Assembly (NCBI RefSeq): GCF_900110945.1
Contig: NZ_FOFL01000006.1
Coordinates: 62,001 to 126,000, forward strand
DNA from: Devosia sp. YR412
Lineage (GTDB): Bacteria > Pseudomonadota > Alphaproteobacteria > Rhizobiales > Devosiaceae
Length of the DNA: 64,000 bases
Direction: 5' to 3'
The notes under the pieces are model-generated. The model did not search any database, was not told where the DNA came from, and was given only the letters and a program-made list of their open reading frames with translations. The translations under genes were made by a program, and so were the position numbers. Below are positions 1 to 9,670 of this stretch, piece after piece (positions within the stretch are counted from its first letter, which is position 1; every line of letters begins with the position of its first letter).

Positions 1-1884
1 CTGCGCGAAACCCATCTCCTCACCACCACGGGCGGCGCGCCGCCGGTGCTGGAAATCCTCGAAACCGAACAGCGCCTGCCCTGGGCCGGCCATTCGGCCA
101 ATTACGCCCATGCCGACCTCTACGAGGTCATCAAGCAGCACCGCACCACCCTGCTGTTCGTCAACACCCGCAGCCAGGCCGAATTGCTGTTCCAGGGCCT
201 CTGGGCGGTGAATGACGACATGCTGCCGATCGCCTTGCATCACGGTTCGCTCTCGGTCGAACAGCGCCGCAAGGTGGAAAGCGCCATGGTGGCGGGTGAG
301 CTCAAGGCCGTGGTCTGCACCTCGACGCTCGACCTCGGCATCGACTGGGGCGATGTCGATCTCGTGGTGCAGGTCGGCGCGCCCAAGGGCTCATCGCGCA
401 TGCTGCAGCGCATCGGCCGCGCCAATCACCGGCTCGACGAGCCCTCCAAGGCCATGCTGGTGCCGTCCAACCGCTTTGAAGTGCTCGAATGCGAAGCGGC
501 GCTGGAGGCCGTGGCCGAAAACCACCAGGACAGCGAAGACCCGGTCAATGGTGGCTATGACGTACTGGCCCAGCATGTGCTGGGCATGGCCTGCGCCGCG
601 CCTTTCGATGCGCTGAACCTCTATGACGAGGTGCGCCGCGCCTGGCCCTATCGCGACCTGCCCTGGGAACAGTTCGAGCGGGTGGTCGATTTCGTTGCCA
701 CCGGCGGCTATGCCCTGCGCGCCTATGAGCGCTATGCGCGGCTGAAGCGCACCGAAGACGGGTTGTGGCGCGTCGCCAATCCGCAGGTGGTGCAGCAATA
801 CAGGCTCAACATCGGCACCATTATCGAAGAGCCCATGGTGCGGGTCCGGCTGATCCGCTCGCGTGGCTTCAAGAAAGGCCAGAGCAAAAGCCCAATCGGT
901 GCCGGTGGTCGGGTGCTGGGCGAGATGGAAGAGTATTTCTTCGGCACGCTGCTGCCCGGCGATACCTTCATCTTCGGCGGCGAAATCGTCGCCTTCGAGG
1001 GCCTCAAGGACAATGAGGCTTTCGTCTCGCGCGCCCAGTCGGCCAATCCGAAAATCCCCAGCTATATGGGCGGTCGCTTTCCATTATCCACCTATCTCGC
1101 AGATCGGGTGCGACTGATCCTCGACAGTCCCGATGAGTGGAAAAAACTCCCCGACCAGGTCAGCGACTGGCTGCGCCTGCAGCGCGACGTCTCCGTCCTG
1201 CCGCGGCGCGATAGCCTCTTGGTCGAAACCTTCCCGCGCGGCACCCAGAACTATTTGGTCTGCTACCCCTTCGAAGGCCGCCTCGCCCACCAGACCCTGG
1301 GGATGCTGCTGACCCGCCGCCTCGAACGCGCCCGCGCCCGCCCGCTCGGCTTCGTCGCCAGCGAATATGCCCTGGCTATCTGGGGCCTGGGCGATCTCTC
1401 GGCGCTGATCCGCTCCGAGCGGCTGTCGCTGGATGAGCTGTTCTCCGAAGACATGCTGGGCGATGATCTCGAAGACTGGCTCGATGACTCCGCCCTGATG
1501 AAGCGCACCTTCCGCAACTGCGCCATCATTTCCGGCCTGATCGAACGGCGTCATCCGGGCAAGGAAAAGACTGGCCGGCAGATCACCATGTCGTCGGACC
1601 TGATCTATGACGTGCTCTACCAGCACGAGCCCGATCACATCCTGATCCAGGCCACCCGCCGCGACGCCGCCCGCGGCCTGCTCGATATCGAGCGCCTCGG
1701 CGACATGCTGCGCCGCATCCGTGAGCATATCGAGCACAAGCCGCTGGAGCGCGTCTCGCCGCTCGCCGTCCCCATCCTCCTAGATATCGGCAAGGAGCCG
1801 ATTTTCGGGGAAGGCCGCGAATCAGCTATGGCGGATGCTGCCGATGAATTGATGCGGGAAGCTCTTGGGTCAGACCCTATATAA
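1..1884 (+). CDS. Ligase-associated DEXH-box helicase, C-terminal part (5' end outside window)
   Basis: The reading frame is open from base 1, so this is the 3' part of a longer gene; about 627 residues are visible. It matches the Lhr-like, ligase-associated DNA damage response helicase family. The visible part has the second RecA lobe with motif V (LGIDWG near residue 115) and motif VI (QRIGRANHR, residues 136-144, arginine finger), followed by the long Lhr-type C-terminal region. Walker A and the DEVH box must lie upstream. The family is an ATP-dependent 3'-5' DNA translocase encoded beside an ATP-dependent DNA ligase, an exonuclease and PdeM. Its last 20 bases overlap the next gene, which is the usual partner pdeM. 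Confidence 0.92.
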   Translation: MRETHLLTTTGGAPPVLEILETEQRLPWAGHSANYAHADLYEVIKQHRTTLLFVNTRSQAELLFQGLWAVNDDMLPIALHHGSLSVEQRRKVESAMVAGELKAVVCTSTLDLGIDWGDVDLVVQVGAPKGSSRMLQRIGRANHRLDEPSKAMLVPSNRFEVLECEAALEAVAENHQDSEDPVNGGYDVLAQHVLGMACAAPFDALNLYDEVRRAWPYRDLPWEQFERVVDFVATGGYALRAYERYARLKRTEDGLWRVANPQVVQQYRLNIGTIIEEPMVRVRLIRSRGFKKGQSKSPIGAGGRVLGEMEEYFFGTLLPGDTFIFGGEIVAFEGLKDNEAFVSRAQSANPKIPSYMGGRFPLSTYLADRVRLILDSPDEWKKLPDQVSDWLRLQRDVSVLPRRDSLLVETFPRGTQNYLVCYPFEGRLAHQTLGMLLTRRLERARARPLGFVASEYALAIWGLGDLSALIRSERLSLDELFSEDMLGDDLEDWLDDSALMKRTFRNCAIISGLIERRHPGKEKTGRQITMSSDLIYDVLYQHEPDHILIQATRRDAARGLLDIERLGDMLRRIREHIEHKPLERVSPLAVPILLDIGKEPIFGEGRESAMADAADELMREALGSDPI

Positions 1885-2572
1885 AGCCGAGATCACGGAG
1901 ACGCCGATCTTGCGCTTTGCCGGACATAATTTCGAACCCCTGCCCTCCGGCGGCCTCTATTGGCATGCGCAGGAAACGCTGCTGGTTGCCGACCTGCATT
2001 TCGAAAAAATGGCCAGCTTTGCCCGCCGCGGGCAGATGCTGCCGCCCTATGACACCGGCCTGACTCTGGCGCGTCTCGAGAGCGATATCCGTCGCACCGG
2101 CGCCAAGCGGCTCGTCTCGCTGGGTGACAGTTTCCATCGCGTCGATGCTAGCAGTCTGTTAACCAATTCGGACCGCATGCGGCTCGATGCGCTGACCGAT
2201 CTCGTCGATTGCATCTGGCTCTCCGGCAACCACGACCCGGCCCCCCACGCCATCGGCGGCACCTGCCTGCCCGAGCTGGACCTTGGCGGCCTGACGCTGA
2301 CGCATGAGCCCAAAAAGGGCGCTAACGGTCTGATGGCCGGTCATTTACACCCGGCAGCGCATATCCACATCGACGGCCGCTCGACCCGCCGGCCGTGCTT
2401 CGTGCATGACAATCGCCTGCTGATCCTGCCCGCCTATGGCGCTTCCACCGGCTCGATCAACATCCTCTCCCCAGCCTTCCTGGGTCTGTTCCACTGGCCG
2501 GCGCTGGAGGTCACCATGCTAGGCAAGGACCGCACTTATCCGGTCAGCCCCAAGCGGTTGGTGCGGGGCTGA
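1865..2572 (+). CDS. pdeM: Ligase-associated DNA damage response endonuclease PdeM
   Basis: A 235-residue calcineurin-like metallophosphoesterase. Metal-binding motifs occur in the usual order: VADLHFEK (D-x-H), SLGDSFHR (GD), LSGNHDPA (GNHD), LTHEP and GHLHP. Members act with the Lhr-like helicase and an ATP-dependent ligase in DNA repair, probably as a nuclease. The start is a TTG at 1865 inside the end of the helicase gene (20-bp overlap), so translation is likely coupled. The product has the usual family length. No signal peptide is visible, so it is cytoplasmic. Confidence 0.92.
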   Translation: MGQTLYKAEITETPILRFAGHNFEPLPSGGLYWHAQETLLVADLHFEKMASFARRGQMLPPYDTGLTLARLESDIRRTGAKRLVSLGDSFHRVDASSLLTNSDRMRLDALTDLVDCIWLSGNHDPAPHAIGGTCLPELDLGGLTLTHEPKKGANGLMAGHLHPAAHIHIDGRSTRRPCFVHDNRLLILPAYGASTGSINILSPAFLGLFHWPALEVTMLGKDRTYPVSPKRLVRG

Positions 2573-2581
2573 CCCCGCACC
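2560..2581. terminator. Hairpin at the end of pdeM
   Basis: A perfect 9-bp inverted repeat (GGTGCGGGG / CCCCGCACC) with a 4-base loop, ctga. The loop contains the pdeM stop codon. It lies between two convergent genes and could stop transcription from both sides. There is no clear T-tract, so efficiency is uncertain. Confidence 0.5.
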
Positions 2582-2587
2582 GATAGC

Positions 2588-3880
2588 TTAGACGGCGGGA
2601 CGGAAGGCGCCGTTTTGCCAGCCTTCGAACTTGCCGGTGAAGAAGTCGATATCGCCATAGCCGAGCAGGTTGAGCACGGTGAAGCTATGCGACAGCTGAA
2701 GCCCGCCGCGGGTGAAGATCACCACGCGCTTGTCCGGCGTGACACCTGCCGCAGTATAAAGCGCCTGCAGCTCCTCCACAGACTTCAGCACACGGTCGCC
2801 ATCGAACGTGTCGTCCCAGAAGACATTGACCGAACCGGGAATATGGCCGGCGGCATAGTCGGACGGGGAGCGCACATCGAGCACGACGGCAGTGGGATCG
2901 GCTGCCAGCACCTTGACGGCGGCCTCGTCGAGGAAGGCCGGGCCATTGCCCGCCAGTGGCGTGCCTTCGAAGGTATAGTTGGCGAGCGAGACCTGCTGGC
3001 CCGCACGGGGATCGCGGCTCCATTCGTCCCAGCTGGCGTCGTAGAGCACGACATTGTCATAGCCCTGGTTGCGCAGCGCCAAATAGTTATTGGCAGCGGC
3101 GACGCCACTGCCGCAATAGGACACCACCTCGCGGTCCTGGCTGACGCCGGCGGAATCGAGCAGCCGCTGCAGCACGGGCTGGGACTTTAAAGTGGCCGTG
3201 CTGGTCAAGAGGCTTGAGGCTGGCAGCGCCTGGGCGCCGGGGATATGGCCATCCTCGAAGGCTTCAAGGTTACGGCCGTCGATGATGACAGCGGATTCGT
3301 CACCGACCTTGCTGGCCACATAGTCCTTGTCGACGCGGATATCGTTCTTGCGGTCGAGCGCAAAAGTGGTTGCCGCCACCTGCGGCACATCCTGGCTCAA
3401 TGCCCCCTGCCAGACGCCAATGCCGCCGTCGAGCACATGGACATTGTCAAAGCCGGCATAAACGAAGGCGACATAGGCACGGCCCGGCAAAGCCGTCGTG
3501 TCATAGATCAGAATGGTATCGTCATAGGACAGACCAGCTTCACCCAGCAGGCGTTCGAACTCAGCATCGCTGGCGAATTCGTTGCGGATGCCGTCGGATT
3601 CCGAGACGTTAAGGGACTGCCAGGGCAGATTTATGGCGCCGGCGACATGGCCTTCAGCATAGGCGGCTGGCGAGCGCACATCAATCAACTTGGCTCCTTG
3701 GCCAATCAACGCCTCGAATTCGGACTGACCCGTGATGATCGACGCCTGGCTTTGCGCCTGCGCCGCGACCGTCGTCAGGGCCAGTCCACACGTCACAGTA
3801 CCCAGCGCAAGGGCATTAAGCGACAGTGCCGCCATGGCAGCGCGGAAGAGGGGCTTAGTGGTTGAACGGCTTGCAGTCAT
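2588..3880 (-). CDS. Secreted protein with three rhodanese domains
   Basis: About 430 residues with a long signal peptide ending near AQAQ, so probably periplasmic. Three rhodanese-like domains follow, each with a recognisable LIDVRSP / IIDGRN / VLDVRSP strand and an EGHxxGAxxxP loop. Only the middle domain has an active-site cysteine (YCGSGVA, Cys256). The equivalent loops in domains 1 and 3 read YDTTALPGRA and FTRGGLQ and lack cysteine, so they are probably structural or regulatory. Likely role: thiosulfate or 3-mercaptopyruvate sulfurtransferase. ATG at 3880 is preferred over 3892 because it gives a more typical signal peptide. The next two genes upstream (TIGR02186 protein and TauE/SafE exporter) have the same orientation and suggest sulfur oxyanion handling. 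Confidence 0.85.
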   Translation of the reverse strand: MTASRSTTKPLFRAAMAALSLNALALGTVTCGLALTTVAAQAQSQASIITGQSEFEALIGQGAKLIDVRSPAAYAEGHVAGAINLPWQSLNVSESDGIRNEFASDAEFERLLGEAGLSYDDTILIYDTTALPGRAYVAFVYAGFDNVHVLDGGIGVWQGALSQDVPQVAATTFALDRKNDIRVDKDYVASKVGDESAVIIDGRNLEAFEDGHIPGAQALPASSLLTSTATLKSQPVLQRLLDSAGVSQDREVVSYCGSGVAAANNYLALRNQGYDNVVLYDASWDEWSRDPRAGQQVSLANYTFEGTPLAGNGPAFLDEAAVKVLAADPTAVVLDVRSPSDYAAGHIPGSVNVFWDDTFDGDRVLKSVEELQALYTAAGVTPDKRVVIFTRGGLQLSHSFTVLNLLGYGDIDFFTGKFEGWQNGAFRPAV

Positions 3881-4015
3881 TTCGGCCTCCATCTGTGGAT
3901 GACCGATAATCGACCAATTTAGTAGGCATTAACAACGCATGGGATTTCGTTTGTTGCGTCCGTAGCAACATCACTTTCTTTCTTGCCACGGCCCTGCAGA
4001 AAATTCCGGCAACTA

Positions 4016-4810
4016 CTAGCGCTTGAAGATCACGCCGCCGAGCCAGCCGGTGAACAGCGCCAGGATCACGCAGACCAGGCCATAGAGCAGCGGTTGCTGG
4101 GTGGAGGCCAGCGCAAGGAAGCGCTCGAAGCCGATCTTGCGCACGGCAAAGCCTTCCGACTTGCGGGCAATGATCGCGCCATCCTTGAACACATAGGTCA
4201 ACGCAATATAGGGGCCCGGCGGAGCATTGCTGGGCAGCGTCAGGCGCGCCGAATAAAACGTGTCCGACAGGAAGTTGACGCCATTTTCCTGCACACCGAA
4301 CAGGCCCTGCTCGGTCATCAGCCGCACCAATTGCTGGCCGAAGACCGCGCTCTTCCACCAGTCGGTATTGCTGGTCGCCAAGGTATGGCTTTCGGGCAGG
4401 ATGTAATTGGTGGTCAGCGTCGTTATGTCGGTGATATCGCCGAGCCGCCCGCTCGACAGCACATGGAAATAGCTCGGGAAATTGTCGAACTCGACCTGGC
4501 CGGTGTTGCGCCAGATGCCGAAAGTGTTGGTCATTTCGCGCGCCACGCGGTTCTGCGTCGGGCCGAGCACCACGACCACCACATGGAAGGGACCGGCGAC
4601 GGTCTTCTCCGTCGAGCCGGCGTCGGGCACGATGGTGCCGAAGAAGTTCATCCGCTCGCCATCGAAGCTCGAGGTGATTTCGACGCTGTCGTTGGACAGC
4701 TGCGAAATCAGCCGTGCCGCCTGCGCCGGCGCGATCATGCAGGCTGCAAACAGGAAGAAAGATGCAAGCAAACGCAGTGTTTGCAGGTGGAAAGATGGCT
4801 GCAATCTCAC
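4016..4810 (-). CDS. TIGR02186 family membrane-anchored periplasmic protein
   Basis: 264 residues with an N-terminal signal sequence ending near APAQA, a beta-rich periplasmic body, and one C-terminal transmembrane helix (about residues 238-258, LLYGLVCVILALFTGWLGG). This resembles the alphaproteobacterial TIGR02186 family of unknown function, commonly encoded with TauE/SafE exporters. The start is a GTG at 4810. An AGGAGG sits 6 bases upstream, and the GTG overlaps the TGA of the exporter gene as GTGA, so the two are translationally coupled. Longer in-frame starts run back into the exporter gene and were rejected. Confidence 0.8.
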   Translation of the reverse strand: MRLQPSFHLQTLRLLASFFLFAACMIAPAQAARLISQLSNDSVEITSSFDGERMNFFGTIVPDAGSTEKTVAGPFHVVVVVLGPTQNRVAREMTNTFGIWRNTGQVEFDNFPSYFHVLSSGRLGDITDITTLTTNYILPESHTLATSNTDWWKSAVFGQQLVRLMTEQGLFGVQENGVNFLSDTFYSARLTLPSNAPPGPYIALTYVFKDGAIIARKSEGFAVRKIGFERFLALASTQQPLLYGLVCVILALFTGWLGGVIFKR

Positions 4811-5733
4811 TGCATGCCTCCTACCACCGCCATCGAGAAGGGGTCTGCCGGGGCGATCACCAGCGACAGGCCAAAGCGGATAGCGACGGCCAGAACCAGC
4901 AGCGCCAGCAGCCCACGCAACTGTTCGCCGCGCAGGTATTTGCCGGCCGACGCACCGAATTGCGCACCGGCCGTGCCACCCACCATCAGGCAAAAAGCCA
5001 AAAGGATATCAACGCTTTGGCTCTGTACGGCATGCAGGATCGTGGTCGCCGCCATCATCGCCACGACCTGCGCCAGCGAAGTGCCGATCACTACATTGCC
5101 CGGCACGCGCAGCAGGTAAACCAGTGCCGGCACCATGATGAAGCCGCCGCCAATGCCCAACAGCGAGCCGACAAAGCCGATGGCCAGCCCAATGATAAGC
5201 ACCGGTAAGACACTGATATACAAGCGCGATTTCTTGAACCGCACCCGTAGTGGCAGGCCGTGGATCCAGTTGTGCTGATTGGGCAGGCGCTCGCGCACCA
5301 CCACGCCCTTGCGCTGCTTGAGGATGGCGCGGGTGCTCTCGACCAACATCAGCGTGCCCACCGAGCCCAGAAGAATGAGGAATCCCAGCGAGATAACCAG
5401 ATCGAGCTGGCCCGCATTGCGCAAAATGGAAAACATGGCGACGCCGCCAAACGCCCCGAGCACGCCGGACAGCACCAGATACATCGCCAGATGCAGGTCG
5501 ATCGCCCCACGCCGGTAATGCGCCAGCGCACCCGAGGTCGAAGCGGCAACGACCTGGCCGGTAACCGAGGCCACGGCCACCGGAGCGGGGACGCCGGAGA
5601 AAATAAGCAATGGAGTCAACAGGAAGCCGCCGCCGACGCCGAACAGGCCCGACAGGAATCCGACTGCCCCTCCAATCCCCACGAGGAAAAAGAGGTTCAC
5701 CGACATTTCAGCGATCGGCAGATAGATCTGCAA
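4807..5733 (-). CDS. Sulfite exporter TauE/SafE family (DUF81) membrane protein
   Basis: 308 residues, very hydrophobic, with about eight membrane helices in two repeats. Each repeat carries the family glycine motif: GLFGVGGGFLLTP near residue 30 and SLLGIGGGFIMVP near residue 195. A hydrophilic, positively charged loop of about 35 residues separates the halves. The family exports sulfite, sulfoacetate or related anions across the inner membrane. Coupling to the TIGR02186 gene and proximity to the triple rhodanese favour a sulfur oxyanion substrate. An alternative start at MSVNLFF (Met10) is possible. Confidence 0.88.
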   Translation of the reverse strand: MQIYLPIAEMSVNLFFLVGIGGAVGFLSGLFGVGGGFLLTPLLIFSGVPAPVAVASVTGQVVAASTSGALAHYRRGAIDLHLAMYLVLSGVLGAFGGVAMFSILRNAGQLDLVISLGFLILLGSVGTLMLVESTRAILKQRKGVVVRERLPNQHNWIHGLPLRVRFKKSRLYISVLPVLIIGLAIGFVGSLLGIGGGFIMVPALVYLLRVPGNVVIGTSLAQVVAMMAATTILHAVQSQSVDILLAFCLMVGGTAGAQFGASAGKYLRGEQLRGLLALLVLAVAIRFGLSLVIAPADPFSMAVVGGMQ

Positions 5734-5800
5734 GACCGGATCCGTTCAAGACACCACGACGCAAACCGACCTTACAGCACGGTGCGTCAACAATAGGTCA

Positions 5801-5857
5801 AAGGTCCCGCCTTGCGGCGGAACCTTGCAATGGGCCGTAGAACCGCCCGAAGGCGGT
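5801..5857. terminator. Two adjacent hairpins between the PodJ-like gene and the TauE gene
   Basis: First hairpin 5801-5826: AAGGT and CCGCC pair with GGCGG and ACCTT around a TTGC loop, with one mismatch. Second hairpin 5842-5857: ACCGCC, cgaa, GGCGGT. They lie just downstream of the minus-strand 5877-9458 gene and probably end its transcript. T-tracts are weak. Confidence 0.45.
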
Positions 5858-5876
5858 GTCAAACGACAGTTTTTTG

Positions 5877-8800
5877 TCAGACCGGCTGGCTGCCCAGCAC
5901 GGCCAGCAGGCGCGGATTGATCGTGCCGCTTTCACTCATCCCTGTGCCGCGTTCGAAGGCCTTGATGGCCTCAGCCGTCTTGGGGCCGGCCACGCCATCG
6001 GCGGTGCCGACGTCGAAGCCGAGCTTGTTGAGCACCAGCTGAACCTTGGAGACGACATCGCGCGTGGTGATGACTTCGCCCGGATCGAAGGTCTTGGACC
6101 AGGTGCCGAGCGGGGCGAAATTGGTCGCCAAATCAAGCGCTTCCGGCTTCCAGCCATTGACCTCGGCGGTGACCGTGCTGACCTGTTCTGCGGTCAGCGA
6201 CTTGGCCATATCGTCGCGTGCCTGGGCGGCATCCTTGTCGCCATTGCGGGCGGCCAGCGAGAACCACTTGTACGACTGGGCGAAATCCTGCTCGACGCCC
6301 AGACCACGGGCAAAGAGCATGCCGAGGTTGAACTGGCTGTCGGTCATGCCCTTGGCGGCGGCCTGGGCAAACCATTCGGCGGCGGTCTCGAACTCCTGGT
6401 CACCCAGCAGCCCACCGGCATAGAGCGCAGCGAGATTGTGCATGGCCATGCGGTTGCCGGCTTCGGCCGCGCGCTGGTACCAAAGCTTGGCGACTTCGAT
6501 GTCCTTTTCGACGCCCTGCCCGGCCTCGAACAGATTGCCGAGACGATATTGCGCAGGAACGAAGCCCTGGGCCGCCGAGCGCTCATACCACTTGCCGGCT
6601 TCGGCATAATCCTGCGGGATGGCACGGCCTTCGGTATAGATGGCGCCGATTTCAAACTGCGCCTTGGCATCGCCATTGGCGGCAGCTTGGCGCAGTTCGA
6701 GCGGGCCGACGGCTTCGGCCGGCAGGTCGAAGGTGACGGGCGCCGTGGCAGCCGAAATGCTGCCGGTAACTTCCGGCATGGTCTCGGCCGGAACGTCGAC
6801 CGGGGTGATCGCCGCGCGGCCGGTGTTGGCGGCCATCAGGGTCGGCGGCATCGGCGTGGCGGTGACGGGCTTGGTGAAGCTCATCTGCGCATTGGGATTG
6901 ATCGAGCCGGTGGCCGTGCCATCGATCATGTCGATGATACGGGGCTCCGGACGAACCAGCGAAACGTCATCACCTGCCGGTGCCGTTGGAGTTTCAGCGG
7001 CAGGCGGCGCAACGTCCGGCGCCGGCGTGTCGCCACCCGAGCGCTGGATGACGAGATTGAGCGCCAGCATGGAGACTGCCACCAAAACGGCAGCCAGCAG
7101 CAGCGGACGGCGGTGCCGCGCCAAGAAGCTCTGGCCGGCGACCGATGCATCAACATCGGCGTCGCCGAAGGCAGGCGCGACCGGAGCCGGCTTTTCTTTC
7201 TTCTGCTTGACCGGCTTGGGCGCCTTGGCGGGCTTCTCGAGTTTTGGCTCGGCGATGTCGGCCGTATCAACAGCCGGCGCTGCGGCAGCCTGGGCCGGCA
7301 TGACGCGCGACAGGGCGCGACCGATCAGCGAATTGCTGGAGGCAGCCGCAGGAGCCGTTGCATCCTGGCGGGCACGCTGGGCGCGGCGGGCGGCGGCGAC
7401 GAATGTGCTGGTGCTGCTGGCGCTGGCGGGGGCTTCCACCGATGGCACGGCGGGCGCAGCCAGGGCGGCGAAAGGATCGCTTTCCGCCTTGGCAAAGCTC
7501 GACTGCGGACGCGGCGGGCGTTCGGCCGTGGTCGGATCAAAAGCAGGCGTCGTGGCAGCCGGACGCGGCGCGACAGGCTGTTCAACGACAGGCGGACGCG
7601 GACGAATGCCGACCTTGGCTTCAAGCGCGGAGCGCACCGGACCCTGGTCCTTGAACCCCGGATCGACCAGCGGCGCGTCATCGCCCGGATTGGTGGGCAT
7701 GATATCGCTTTTGGCCGGGGCGCGCGGACCCGAGAGGGCCGATAGCATGGCATCGAAACGATCGTTGACCGGATCTTCGTCCTGCGACAGCGCCTGCAGC
7801 ACGGCATCATCGGTCGGCGTCTTGGGTGCGACGGCAGCAGCACGCGGTGCGGTCACTGGAGCTGGCGCAGCCTGGCGTTCGGCCTGCGCCGCGGTCAGCA
7901 CGGCTTCGAGACGGGTCAGGCGCTCGGCCGTATCCTTGCCGGCCGTGTTGAACAGCGCCGACATGCGCTTTTCGAACTGGCCCATGCTTTCTTCGCTGAT
8001 GCCTGCGGCAGGGGCCGGCGGCGTGGAGCGCGCGAAGGCCTCGGAGGTGCGCTCGGCGACCAGATCGGCCAGCGCTTCATAATCTGGCGTCTTTCCGGCC
8101 GATTTGATCAGGCCGGTAATGCGGTCTTCAATGCTCTTGAGGCTATCGGCGCCAAACATGGCGACCGGGGCCGGCGCCTTGCGGCTGATGGCATCGCTGG
8201 TGCGCTCGGCAACCAGTGTCGCCATGGCCTCCATGCCAGCGGCATCGGGCTGATTGGCGGAATAGAGCTTGGCGAGGCCATTAAGTTGGTCGCCGGCCTC
8301 ATCCATGCGGGCCATCAGCAGCTTGAGCTGGTTCTCGACCTGGCCGGTGTCGCCGGGCATGCGGTCAGAGAGGGCTTCGATCTGGCTTTCAATACGCAGG
8401 AAGCGCGGCTCCATGCTGGCCATCACGGCATCGCGCAGCGAGGCGATATCCTGCTTGAGGCCGGCGACATCGCCATTGGAATTCTCGAAGCCGCCGATGC
8501 GTGCAGCCAGGGCGTCGACCTTGGCCACCAGCCGGCCGGGGGCCACATCGCTATCCTTCATCACCTGGGTGAAGGCGGCCATTTCAGCGGTCAGGCGTTC
8601 GAAATCGCCCGAGGACAGGGTGACATTGCGTTCGATGGAGTCGATGCGGTCATAGACATTGCGCACGCTGGCTTCGATGGCATGCATGGCGGGCGCGATG
8701 GTGTCAGGCGACTTGGCGCGGCGATCTTCGCGCGCAATCTCGCGCTCCATCTGCTGAGCCTGCAGTTCGGCCAGCTTGCCGACGGTGGTCGAGACATCGT

Positions 8801-9458
8801 CGAGGCGCTTGTTGAGCGCCGACAGATCGACCTTGGGGCCACCTTCGATCAGCGCGGCCAGCGCGCCGATCTGGGATTCCAGGCGCTTGACCTGGCCGGT
8901 TTCGCCGACGGCGCCCGCCAGCAGTTCGACGACATGGGTCAGCTGTTCGACCTGGCTGGCGACTTCGCTGACGCTGCCATTGTTGGCGCGCTGCAGCTTG
9001 AGTTCGCCCTCGAGGCGTTCGAGGCGGCCCGAGAGGCCAGAGACCAGCGAGGTCAGTTCGCGGAATTCGGGCTGGTCGCTGGCGCGGCGACCCAAAGCAG
9101 CAGCCGGCGCCGACATCTGGCGACCACGAATTTCGGCAATGGCATTGGAAAGCGCATCACGCTCCGGCTCGTGCTGGACCTCGTCGTCGCGCTCGCTGAA
9201 GCGGTCGACGGCGCGCTTGACCGTCTGCAGCGCCTCGCGGCGACGAACGGCAGGCTCCGGCCCGATAACCTGGTCACGCAGGTTGCGGACGCGGCGGGTA
9301 ATGCCGTTCAACGCGGGTTCGCCGCGCTCGACATCGGCATAGCGCCCCTCGACCTGATCGAGCAGCGCCACGAGTTCGCCGCGCAGGGCCTGCCATTCGC
9401 CGGGGTGCGGTTCCTGGGCCAGATCGGATGCGTCCGGATTTGGGTAGGCGCGGGCCAT
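5877..9458 (-). CDS. PodJ-like polar localization protein (coiled coil, TM, Sel1 repeats, peptidoglycan-binding domain)
   Basis: 1193 residues. The first ~550 are cytoplasmic and mostly helical or coiled-coil. A proline/alanine-rich, probably disordered stretch covers ~550-770. One transmembrane helix is at ~783-803 (PLLLAAVLVAVSMLALNLVI) after basic residues. A proline-rich periplasmic linker follows, then about four Sel1-like repeats (~955-1100; e.g. AQFEIGAIYTEGRAIPQD and AQYRLGNLFEAGQGVEKD) and a C-terminal peptidoglycan-binding domain (VQLVLNKLGFDVGTADGVAG). The order matches Caulobacter PodJ and relatives that organise one cell pole. It is divergent from a two-component response regulator. 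Large plus-strand ORFs overlapping it are shadows. Confidence 0.8.
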   Translation of the reverse strand: MARAYPNPDASDLAQEPHPGEWQALRGELVALLDQVEGRYADVERGEPALNGITRRVRNLRDQVIGPEPAVRRREALQTVKRAVDRFSERDDEVQHEPERDALSNAIAEIRGRQMSAPAAALGRRASDQPEFRELTSLVSGLSGRLERLEGELKLQRANNGSVSEVASQVEQLTHVVELLAGAVGETGQVKRLESQIGALAALIEGGPKVDLSALNKRLDDVSTTVGKLAELQAQQMEREIAREDRRAKSPDTIAPAMHAIEASVRNVYDRIDSIERNVTLSSGDFERLTAEMAAFTQVMKDSDVAPGRLVAKVDALAARIGGFENSNGDVAGLKQDIASLRDAVMASMEPRFLRIESQIEALSDRMPGDTGQVENQLKLLMARMDEAGDQLNGLAKLYSANQPDAAGMEAMATLVAERTSDAISRKAPAPVAMFGADSLKSIEDRITGLIKSAGKTPDYEALADLVAERTSEAFARSTPPAPAAGISEESMGQFEKRMSALFNTAGKDTAERLTRLEAVLTAAQAERQAAPAPVTAPRAAAVAPKTPTDDAVLQALSQDEDPVNDRFDAMLSALSGPRAPAKSDIMPTNPGDDAPLVDPGFKDQGPVRSALEAKVGIRPRPPVVEQPVAPRPAATTPAFDPTTAERPPRPQSSFAKAESDPFAALAAPAVPSVEAPASASSTSTFVAAARRAQRARQDATAPAAASSNSLIGRALSRVMPAQAAAAPAVDTADIAEPKLEKPAKAPKPVKQKKEKPAPVAPAFGDADVDASVAGQSFLARHRRPLLLAAVLVAVSMLALNLVIQRSGGDTPAPDVAPPAAETPTAPAGDDVSLVRPEPRIIDMIDGTATGSINPNAQMSFTKPVTATPMPPTLMAANTGRAAITPVDVPAETMPEVTGSISAATAPVTFDLPAEAVGPLELRQAAANGDAKAQFEIGAIYTEGRAIPQDYAEAGKWYERSAAQGFVPAQYRLGNLFEAGQGVEKDIEVAKLWYQRAAEAGNRMAMHNLAALYAGGLLGDQEFETAAEWFAQAAAKGMTDSQFNLGMLFARGLGVEQDFAQSYKWFSLAARNGDKDAAQARDDMAKSLTAEQVSTVTAEVNGWKPEALDLATNFAPLGTWSKTFDPGEVITTRDVVSKVQLVLNKLGFDVGTADGVAGPKTAEAIKAFERGTGMSESGTINPRLLAVLGSQPV

Positions 9459-9670
9459 GGGCTAGTCCCTGTCATAAAGCGGCGGACCCCTCGCGATTCA
9501 ACACGAAGGTGTGGCGCTTACTCTTGGGAAAACATGGTAAAGATCAGGTTAAGTGCCGCTGCATTCTGCAACGCGCCCTGCCCCGCCAAGCTGTTGTGGT
9601 GGACGAAAGAAGTGGTCGACTCAGGGGCGAGGATTGCCCATAGACTAGGCTCAAAGGAGCACGCTGTTTC

